A DNA stretch of 64,000 nucleotides. Origin: JAGOPY01 sp964619555 (GTDB lineage: Bacteria > Bacteroidota > Bacteroidia > Bacteroidales > JAGOPY01). Shown here in pieces: positions 57,607 to 64,000 of this stretch (positions within the stretch are counted from its first letter, which is position 1; each line of letters opens with the position of its first letter). Position numbers and translations under genes: made by a program. The DNA lies in assembly GCA_964619555.1 (NCBI GenBank), contig CAZUDV010000003.1, positions 248,001-312,000 on the forward strand, given 5' to 3'. A model generated the notes under the pieces. That model had not been told where the DNA came from. It searched no databases and worked only from the letters and a program-made list of their open reading frames with translations.

Positions 57607-59976
57607 TTATTGGATGATAACTTTCTCAGTTACACTGGAACGCATAGTTTCTGCTTTAAGGAAATAAACACCTTTCGGGAAACGATTGACATCCATGCTG
57701 TTGGAATAATTTCCATCCTGAGTTTCTGTTTTCAGCGTGAAGATAATTTCCCCCTTGCCATCGGTCAGTGTGAGTAATAGAACCTCTTTTGCCCCGGCGC
57801 CCCGGATATGGAAATTCAGCCTGCTGATTGCAGGATTAGGGATGACTTCCATAGATATTGGTAACAGATTTGTCTCCGATATACCCGTACACTGATCGAT
57901 GGTCAGTTTCATCTTATCGGTATTTGAATTGTCGCATGGAAAATTATCATAAGATGTTAACCGGAGCCAGACAAAGCCTTTTTCAATATCATCGATACCA
58001 GGCGTATATACCGGTGTGAATACCGTATCATTATCAAAAACCCCATCGCCATCACTGGTCCACCTGAGTGAATCCTGGTCTGTGGCTGAACCGAAAAGCA
58101 TGATACTCTCGCCGGCACAAACATTGGTATCAGGACCTGCATTAGCCTCCGACATCCGGGCAAAATAGAGATTCATGGTATCGGAAACCTCCTGTCCCTG
58201 GATATAGCCCTGCGCTATCACCCACAATGTGACCTGGCCGGAAGTGACATCGCCCTGGCCTCGAAGGTAGATGGCATCCACGCGTGTGGGATCATTAAAA
58301 AATCCGTCGCCGCCGGTATACCACATCACTGACTGCTGATACAATGCCTCTGCATTCGCCATAAAAGGTTCTGATTCACAAATGGTCGTATCATTTCCAG
58401 CGGATACCGAGGGGGGCAGAATGGGCCCGAAATCGAAAGAAGCGATCCGGGTTTTCCAGCCACTACGTTGATATTCAGTTGTAAACCAGAATGTCGAATC
58501 ATCAGCAGGATCGACTGACAGGCAGGAGTAATCCCCCCAGCGGTCAATACCGCTTTGCGAACCGGTTCCCCCGATGATCTTCACTTCCGGGATATTCATT
58601 TCACCCAGGGTAGCATCTGCCCTTCTTCCCACATAATAAACAGAAGGATTCGTATTCGTGCTCGAAAGACTGTAACCCAGTGCAATATCCCCGTTCCCGT
58701 TCATGGCTATGCTGCCCATCCATCGGTATTCTCCGTCGTTTGGAGCATACGTTCCCTGCTGATAGATATACCAGTTATCGGTATCTTTTCTAAGCTCATA
58801 CCAGCGTATGCCGGTCCGGCCTCCGCCTGCATTGACCGTATGGTTCGTGACAAGGGTCTGATACGTGCCAAAATTCCGGTATTGCAACCGGTACATCATC
58901 ATCATGGCCAGATCATCAAGCCTCGTGCCGGTATTCGGCTGCGGGACGCCATTCACATTCGGGTTGAATGCTGCAGGCTGCAAGGTGGCAACCTGCGTGA
59001 AAGATGAATTGGCCGTATTATCCCAATCCACATCAAACTCATATATTTCCAGGTTTTGTGACGAATAAGTCCTCAGGTGGGTGAAATAACAAGGGGCGTC
59101 ATCAGGAGGCGGAGTGCCGTCGAAATCGGCTGGCAGCATGCTGAACGTACCGTTAGGCTGGTTAAAATAGACCATTTGCGCATTCGGGCTGCCCGCCAGC
59201 ATGGAATCCCGTTCAAAGGCCGCCACCCCTACCCTGTTGTAACTGCCGAACATATTAAAAGTGGCATAGTAGGCATCCGGCCATACGGATAATTTTGGAT
59301 AATCATTAAATGCAAGCATCTGGAAAGCATAGCGGTGATAGGCTCCCAGCGGGTCCGGACCTGCCGATACAGCTACCAGCTGCCAGTAGCTGCCGTTTGA
59401 CGTGTTAATGGCAAATTGTGACGCCATCCAGCGGTCGGCCAGTTCATCATAAAGTACAATTGGATCACCGTCGTTCGTTCCCGTCCAGGGTCCTATAAAA
59501 CCCTGCCAGAGCGTACTGTTGTCGACGGGTCCGTATAACCGGTTTCCCTGCTTGTCCCAGATGGCAAAGGAAAGATTGATCATCTGAAAGTAGTGATTAG
59601 GGCCAACATCACCGTCGGTATCAGGGGGATAGACCCCGTTGACATTGCCCACCCCATCGATGTTCACCACCGGGCCCATAACCTCCCTGGATGCCGGATA
59701 GTTTTTCTGGAGGACCGGATCGATAAAATCTTCCGGGATATCAGCTTCCATAGTTTTATATTCATCTTTGACCGACTTATTGTCGATGATATTATCCTTC
59801 CAGGAACGGTCCCTCTCGCCGGGCAGCACAATAGGCATTTCCCTTAATGGAGGTGTAGTGTCAAAATAGGTGGCCCTGGATGTCAGCGGGGTGTTTAATT
59901 CAGTGTAATCCTGGCCAAATAAGCTAAATGAAAGGAATAACGAGATAACCAGGGTAATTTTACGAAATAGGATCAT
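57607..59976 (-). CDS. Type IX secretion substrate, large surface protein
   Basis: 789 residues. Signal peptide (ITLVISLFLSFSLFGQ). The body begins with a conserved block YPPDTDGDVGPNHYFQMIN (about 116-134) and ASQFAINTSNGSYWQLVAVSAGPDPLGAYHRYAF, seen in large Bacteroidota secreted proteins. Residues about 525-700 look like Ig-like repeats (SAGNDTTICE, NAGPDTNVCAGES). The last about 80 residues are a T9SS type A domain (VIPNPAISRLNF ... FPKGVYFLKAE ... TEKVIIQ). It sits between rseC and the Rnf operon and has no redox features. Confidence 0.85.
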   Translation of the reverse strand: MILFRKITLVISLFLSFSLFGQDYTELNTPLTSRATYFDTTPPLREMPIVLPGERDRSWKDNIIDNKSVKDEYKTMEADIPEDFIDPVLQKNYPASREVMGPVVNIDGVGNVNGVYPPDTDGDVGPNHYFQMINLSFAIWDKQGNRLYGPVDNSTLWQGFIGPWTGTNDGDPIVLYDELADRWMASQFAINTSNGSYWQLVAVSAGPDPLGAYHRYAFQMLAFNDYPKLSVWPDAYYATFNMFGSYNRVGVAAFERDSMLAGSPNAQMVYFNQPNGTFSMLPADFDGTPPPDDAPCYFTHLRTYSSQNLEIYEFDVDWDNTANSSFTQVATLQPAAFNPNVNGVPQPNTGTRLDDLAMMMMYRLQYRNFGTYQTLVTNHTVNAGGGRTGIRWYELRKDTDNWYIYQQGTYAPNDGEYRWMGSIAMNGNGDIALGYSLSSTNTNPSVYYVGRRADATLGEMNIPEVKIIGGTGSQSGIDRWGDYSCLSVDPADDSTFWFTTEYQRSGWKTRIASFDFGPILPPSVSAGNDTTICESEPFMANAEALYQQSVMWYTGGDGFFNDPTRVDAIYLRGQGDVTSGQVTLWVIAQGYIQGQEVSDTMNLYFARMSEANAGPDTNVCAGESIMLFGSATDQDSLRWTSDGDGVFDNDTVFTPVYTPGIDDIEKGFVWLRLTSYDNFPCDNSNTDKMKLTIDQCTGISETNLLPISMEVIPNPAISRLNFHIRGAGAKEVLLLTLTDGKGEIIFTLKTETQDGNYSNSMDVNRFPKGVYFLKAETMRSSVTEKVIIQ

Positions 59977-60070
59977 GCTTGAAATTTTATTGGTTTGGAG
60001 CTAATTTATTTTAACAATTGTTACAGACAGATCAGAAGCATATAATCTCAACTTCTGAAACAACACTTCT

Positions 60071-60496
60071 TTATTCTTGTTCAACATTTTCTATGCTAAA
60101 AATGAAATTCTTCTTCAATTTATCCCTGAAAATAAACAGGACAAGATAATAACCCGCCAGCATCATCAGGGAAAGCACTGCCGCCAATCCTTCATTTTTC
60201 AACAATATAATGAAAACAATGATGGATACAATCAACACGATCAGGGGCATTATATATCCCAGGAAGACGGCTTTATGCCCTGCAGACTGCTCCATTTTAA
60301 CCATGACATGCTGCCCCGGTTTCCAACTGCCTTCATCATGATTGATCTCAATTACCTTTTCTTCTATTTCTGAAATGCCGCAGGCTCCTTTTGCGTGACA
60401 GGAACTGCAGGCAGACTGGGCAAGAATCCTGACCAGTATTTTGTTGTTTCTGACTTCCTGAATGATACCAGGATGGAAGATACTCCCGGGTTCCAT
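60071..60496 (-). CDS. rseC: SoxR-reducing system protein RseC
   Basis: 141 residues from ATG 60496. RseC-family N-terminal domain with QSACSSCHAKGACG, then two membrane segments (KAVFLGYIMPLIVLIVSIIV; AAVLSLMMLAGYYLVLF). In many Bacteroidota rseC lies directly upstream of rnfB and is thought to act with Rnf in redox signalling. Here the T9SS gene (57607-59976) lies between them. The upstream Met at 60523 is inside the -7 element and is rejected. Confidence 0.85.
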   Translation of the reverse strand: MEPGSIFHPGIIQEVRNNKILVRILAQSACSSCHAKGACGISEIEEKVIEINHDEGSWKPGQHVMVKMEQSAGHKAVFLGYIMPLIVLIVSIIVFIILLKNEGLAAVLSLMMLAGYYLVLFIFRDKLKKNFIFSIENVEQE

Positions 60497-60520
60497 GCTA
60501 ACCGCCCTTTTTAGCCGATG

Positions 60521-60528
60521 CAAAATTA
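60521..60528 (-). promoter_or_regulatory. rseC promoter: -7 element TAATTTTG on minus strand
   Basis: Exact TAnnTTTG match 24 bp upstream of ATG 60496. It begins only 5 bp after the stop of the upstream C25 protease gene (60534). Confidence 0.6.
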
Positions 60529-60533
60529 AGATT

Positions 60534-62819
60534 TTATTCGTTACCGGTCACGTTCAGGTCCTGCCCTTCATTTACGATCAGGTTGACGCCGGTTTGCAGC
60601 AGCATTGCTTTACATTGCCTTCCCTGGCTGCTGTTCTCAAGAGGGAATTTGGTCCCGACCGGTAAAGACGGAATGGTCACATAAGTGGTGGAATCAGGCA
60701 CCGATCCCGAAAGCCAGTTTGATGGATCGTTCCAATCGGCGCCATAACCAAGCCAGACATCAGTGACGTGCAATGGCAGGAATTGGGTCAGGATATTATA
60801 TCCGCTTATGGTAAGAACTGCATCACCGATATTCACATAACCCTCCATATCAATGACTGCTCTGCCATCATCATCCGATATGGCAGACCCGGCAATCGAA
60901 TCATTCCATATTACGGCACAGGTGTAACCGGAACACTGGTATCCCGGAATGCCCAGTTGAATGACGATTGAATCAGCACCGGCCGGTACCAGGGGAATGT
61001 AATCAATGTTCATGGCCATCGGTTCCTCGGTCCACATTGACATCATGGGGTCGCCGAGCAGATTGTTATCATAAAAGCACCAACGGGTGGCTCCGGGTTC
61101 CCATTCACCTGGCAGATCCAAAAACGGAGCTGTTTCAGCCTTGGATTTCATCAATGCCATTCCGGCATGGTACAAACTATCGCGATACAAGGCATCCAGG
61201 AATTCCCGGTGAAGATGCTCCGACGGGCCGTCAGTGGTGCCCTCATTAAACCAGCCATAACGGGAATTGCCGATGAATGCAACCGCGAAATTGTCGATCC
61301 CGATCATCCTTTCGGCGATGCAATCCGACTGGTCAAATCCTCCGCACATACAACCGTGCGTGTAAACGATACAAAAGTTATGGCTGACACCGTTAGCTCC
61401 GGAAAAATTCGAATTGATGATATCGCTGTTTGTCAGTTTCATGTTGTAGGTGTAATTGGCATGTCCAACATGGTGGATCCAGGGCCTTCCAAGATTGATC
61501 CTGGTCATCAGGTCAGTTTTGCTCCAGGTACCATGTTCATCGTACATGGAATCTATCGGGTTTTCGGGAGGTATGCCCAGGGTCGTATAACCGTTATCGG
61601 TCCTGAGACCTATCAGCAGGTTCAGATAATCCGACCCCCATGTCATAGGGCTGGAATACAGGTGCTCCCCGGCCAGTAAGGAGCGGTTCAGTTCCCCGTA
61701 AACAGGATTGGATTGATAGGAGAACACTTTATGCATCATATTATGCAGTTCGGCAGTATCACTGAAGGTCAGCCGGCCAACGGCCACTTCCGGGAAAAGA
61801 TCATCTTCCGTATCCTCTCCCCAAATTCCATTACCGTTATCATCCCAGGTGCCATCCAGTGCGGAATAATAAAGATCCGCAGGTATACCGAAATCGGTTA
61901 AATAAGACCCTCCTGAAAGAACACGGCAGTAAAAGCCCCGATGCGGAATTATTTGCACATCGCCGCCCAGGAGAACGAAGCTGATACCGGATTCCTGATA
62001 GGCATCGATGATATAGTTCCGGATTCTGGCCGGCAGGTCCTGACCGGTGCTGGTACTGTCAATATGCTCGATGGTGGTAACATTGACCGAAAAGCCTTCA
62101 TTCCTGTAGAAATGGACAAGTGTGTCAAATTCCGTTTTATACTGATCAGCGGTGATGACCAGGTAATCGTACTCCTCCGTCCGGAAATTGTCCCTTGGTG
62201 AATAATTCTTCAAGGCCGAAGGATTTTGCACCAAATCTTCGATCATTTTCACCCGGACAGGATTGGGATGATACATGGCTGACCTCTTATCTCCAAGTGG
62301 ATCCGTTGTCGTACGTAAAATCACGGTGACTTCACTGAAGTATTTTACCTCTTTTTTAGCAGGATTATATTGTATTGGCGTAAAGGCTGACAGAGCAATG
62401 CCATAACCGTTCAAAAAATGCGTACTTATCCGGTAATCAACATCAGCAGGATAGATATCATTGCTCATATAGAAATGAATATCTTCCGACCACCTGTCGC
62501 CACTGATTTCAGATAAAGGTCTGGTTTCCTGGATGGGCATGATATGATATTCGCCCGGGAGAATAATTTCGTTCCGAAAGATAAATTCAACTGATTCGGT
62601 CATCTCACCCGGAGGAAGCAATAATTTCACCGGATAAACAGGGAGGGAGGCTTTCCCGGTTTCACCGAACAACCTGCAATCACGAAAGGTTATGACATCG
62701 TACCGGCCATTTTTCAATATTTCCGGATCGGAAAAGTGATACGTCATTCTTAATGTACCTGCATAGGCAGAAGTAATCATTAATACACTTATCAACCAGA
62801 AATTAACCAGCCTGAGCAT
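60534..62819 (-). CDS. Gingipain-like C25 cysteine protease, C-terminally truncated
   Basis: 761 residues. Signal peptide (FWLISVLMITSAYA). Propeptide-like region up to about 210, then a C25 catalytic domain: DYLVITADQYKTEFD, FVLLGGDVQIIPHR, FPEVAVGRLTFSD, HHVGHANY (His453) and IVYTHGCMCGGFDQSD (Cys490) as the His/Cys dyad. The C-terminal part has a domain starting WNDPSNWLSGSVP, which in relatives continues and is followed by a T9SS sorting domain. Here the reading frame ends at LNVTGNE, 5 bp before the rseC promoter, so the sorting domain is missing. Secretion by T9SS is therefore doubtful. Confidence 0.8.
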   Translation of the reverse strand: MLRLVNFWLISVLMITSAYAGTLRMTYHFSDPEILKNGRYDVITFRDCRLFGETGKASLPVYPVKLLLPPGEMTESVEFIFRNEIILPGEYHIMPIQETRPLSEISGDRWSEDIHFYMSNDIYPADVDYRISTHFLNGYGIALSAFTPIQYNPAKKEVKYFSEVTVILRTTTDPLGDKRSAMYHPNPVRVKMIEDLVQNPSALKNYSPRDNFRTEEYDYLVITADQYKTEFDTLVHFYRNEGFSVNVTTIEHIDSTSTGQDLPARIRNYIIDAYQESGISFVLLGGDVQIIPHRGFYCRVLSGGSYLTDFGIPADLYYSALDGTWDDNGNGIWGEDTEDDLFPEVAVGRLTFSDTAELHNMMHKVFSYQSNPVYGELNRSLLAGEHLYSSPMTWGSDYLNLLIGLRTDNGYTTLGIPPENPIDSMYDEHGTWSKTDLMTRINLGRPWIHHVGHANYTYNMKLTNSDIINSNFSGANGVSHNFCIVYTHGCMCGGFDQSDCIAERMIGIDNFAVAFIGNSRYGWFNEGTTDGPSEHLHREFLDALYRDSLYHAGMALMKSKAETAPFLDLPGEWEPGATRWCFYDNNLLGDPMMSMWTEEPMAMNIDYIPLVPAGADSIVIQLGIPGYQCSGYTCAVIWNDSIAGSAISDDDGRAVIDMEGYVNIGDAVLTISGYNILTQFLPLHVTDVWLGYGADWNDPSNWLSGSVPDSTTYVTIPSLPVGTKFPLENSSQGRQCKAMLLQTGVNLIVNEGQDLNVTGNE

Positions 62820-62913
62820 ATCTCATTCTATTTTTCGCATTCATCAATGCCAATTAAAAAAAACCTACTGTCACACGAACAAAGACTGATGAACGGGATC
62901 TTCAGTCTTTTCC

Positions 62914-63618
62914 TCACGGTACGCTTAAAGCGACCGGCAGCACTTTTCCATTGAAATACCGGTGTCCGTTCAATGCAAAATCTGCCATGAATTTTGCCAT
63001 TTCGGGTGCCGACAACGGCGCCTGGTAACCAGGGAATGCCTCAGCCAGCATTTCGGTTTGTGCGGAACCGAGAGCCAGGCAGTTGACAGAAATCCCGGCC
63101 CCCTTCAATTCTTCGGCCAGGCACTCCGACAGTATGGCAAGCGCCCCTTTACTGGCACTGTAAAGTGAAAGACCCGGAAATTTGGCGCTCCCCTGGAAAC
63201 CGCCCATACTTCCGATGTTCAGGATATGCCCTCCTCTGGATAATACAGGAAGCAGAGCCTGGATAAGAAAGAACGGACCTTTTATATTTGCCCCGAACAC
63301 CTGGTCAAAGTCCTGGTGGGAAAACTGGCTTAGTTGCTTTTTAACCATAGTTCCCGCATTATTGATCAAAATGTCAACCTTCTCGATAATTTCCAATATA
63401 TCCGGTAAAAGATCAATGGTAATATTCCCTTTCAACAGATCAAAGCGGATTGTGTGGATCTTACCGCCTGCTGGCGTTTCGAGGCAGGCAGATTGAAGCC
63501 TGTCCAGACCTTCCCGGTTCCGCGCAATCGCTATAATGGTATGATCCGGATTTTCTGCCAGCAACCTGGCGGTCTCAAAGCCAATTCCCCTGCTGGCGCC
63601 TGTAATGATGATGTTCAT
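62914..63618 (-). CDS. Short-chain dehydrogenase/reductase
   Basis: 234 residues, classical SDR. NAD(P)-binding GASRGIGFE (7-15), NNAGTM (about 89-94), catalytic Ser in NIGSMGGF and the YSASKGA motif (Tyr-x3-Lys, about 151-157). Substrate is unknown. The ATG is only 4 bp from its -7 element, so the transcript is nearly leaderless. It is divergent from the DUF4783 gene. Confidence 0.88.
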   Translation of the reverse strand: MNIIITGASRGIGFETARLLAENPDHTIIAIARNREGLDRLQSACLETPAGGKIHTIRFDLLKGNITIDLLPDILEIIEKVDILINNAGTMVKKQLSQFSHQDFDQVFGANIKGPFFLIQALLPVLSRGGHILNIGSMGGFQGSAKFPGLSLYSASKGALAILSECLAEELKGAGISVNCLALGSAQTEMLAEAFPGYQAPLSAPEMAKFMADFALNGHRYFNGKVLPVALSVP

Positions 63619-63622
63619 ATCA

Positions 63623-63630
63623 CAAAGATA
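63623..63630 (-). promoter_or_regulatory. Bacteroidota -7 promoter element (TATCTTTG on minus strand)
   Basis: Exact TAnnTTTG match 4 bp before the ATG of the SDR gene, part of a divergent promoter pair. Confidence 0.55.
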
Positions 63631-63671
63631 ATCAACCTGTCATTAAGGTTAAAAAAGCAGGATAAATTTGG

Positions 63672-63679
63672 TATCTTTG
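63672..63679 (+). promoter_or_regulatory. Bacteroidota -7 promoter element TATCTTTG
   Basis: TAnnTTTG match 18 bp before ATG 63698; a second match, TAAATTTG, is at 63663-63670. Confidence 0.55.
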
Positions 63680-63697
63680 CACTAAATAGCTCATAGC

Positions 63698-64000
63698 ATG
63701 AGAAGCATAATGATGTTTCTGTCATTCATGGTCCTGGCCGTTTTTACCACCGCGGCACAGGAGGATCCCACCGACCGGATCGTGCAGGCCATGAAGAATT
63801 CTGAAGCAAAGACCCTTTCCTCTTATTTCAATGAAACGGTCGACCTGGGCTTACCGGATAATGATAATTCGTACAGTGCTTCCCAGGGTGAAATGATCAT
63901 GAAAGACTTTTTCCGGAAATACCCTCCCGATTCTTTTGAAGTGATTCAAAAAGGATCGACCGAGAAGGATTCGCGATTTGCGATAGGGACATACCATACA
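63698..64000 (+). CDS. DUF4783 family exported protein (3' partial)
   Basis: 101 codons to the right edge, open at the 3' end. Signal peptide (MMFLSFMVLAVFTTAAQ), then DRIVQAMKNSEAKTLSSYFNETVDLGLP and MIMKDFFRKYPPDSF, the DUF4783 pattern of periplasmic Bacteroidota proteins with an NTF2-like fold. Function unknown. Confidence 0.8.
   Translation, partial: MRSIMMFLSFMVLAVFTTAAQEDPTDRIVQAMKNSEAKTLSSYFNETVDLGLPDNDNSYSASQGEMIMKDFFRKYPPDSFEVIQKGSTEKDSRFAIGTYHT

Noticed and set aside
61167..61679. Plus-strand ORF of 170 codons inside the C25 protease gene
   Set aside because: The minus-strand frame has the catalytic motifs; this one has no features of its own.
1..64000. tRNA, rRNA or riboswitch candidates in intergenic gaps
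   Set aside because: Reading the gaps by eye I found no cloverleaf or conserved riboswitch pattern; this negative is limited because no covariance search was run.

Overview
The window looks like a chromosomal segment of a member of the phylum Bacteroidota (Bacteroidetes), probably an uncultured, anaerobic, glycan-degrading relative of the Bacteroidales. The evidence is: -7 promoter elements of the form TAnnTTTG in front of at least 21 genes; secreted proteins with type IX secretion (T9SS) C-terminal domains and a gingipain-like C25 protease; a six-subunit Rnf complex in the order BCDGEA; families typical of the phylum (DUF5606, DUF4783, TM2 plus DUF2752, MnmD, RseC); and many lipoproteins. 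No rRNA, tRNA, CRISPR array, phage or intact insertion sequence was found.

Layout. 0-7 kb: 3' part of a fused 2-oxoacid dehydrogenase E1, an LpxR-like lipid A deacylase, a conserved small protein, acylphosphatase, MnmD, a lipoprotein and a PolB-like exonuclease. 7-21.5 kb: a surface protein with a sortase-like C-terminal signal, a D-threonine aldolase-like enzyme, DnaB, an exported PCMT, a LolD-like ATPase, SucC, a 1476-residue protein of 23 TPR-like repeats, a class V aminotransferase and a metallophosphoesterase. 21.7-36.5 kb: secreted and glycan-related functions (T9SS protein, beta-mannosidase, PD40 lipoprotein, GH33 sialidase), then a five-gene minus-strand cluster (DUF1080, DoxX, two Gfo/Idh/MocA dehydrogenases, a TIM-barrel isomerase) that resembles known 3-keto-glycoside degradation loci. 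36.6-52.2 kb: housekeeping genes (spermidine-synthase-like membrane protein, TypA, AmrS-like radical SAM enzyme, PurB, exporter ABC protein, DUF5606, PyrK, PyrD, a broken TM2 gene, DUF2752, MurB, two glycosyltransferases, FtsE). 52.2-62.8 kb: the Rnf operon, a T9SS protein that separates it from rseC, and a C25 protease apparently lacking its sorting domain. 62.9-64 kb: an SDR enzyme and the start of a DUF4783 protein.

How it fits together: extracellular hydrolases release sugars (mannosides, sialosides, possibly 3-keto-glycosides) and Rnf couples ferredoxin oxidation to an ion gradient. Most genes are ordinary. The more unusual signals are the 23-repeat protein, three short-period tandem repeat arrays (7, 8 and 12 bp) that each touch the 3' end of a gene within about 4 kb, a nonsense codon in the TM2 gene, a fragment of an FMN-binding (flavinylated) protein beside an unannotated 58-residue membrane protein, and a truncated C25 protease ending almost on the rseC promoter. 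I did not find a convincing wholly new multi-gene system; the best candidate for a less-described unit is the DUF1080/DoxX/Gfo-Idh-MocA cluster.
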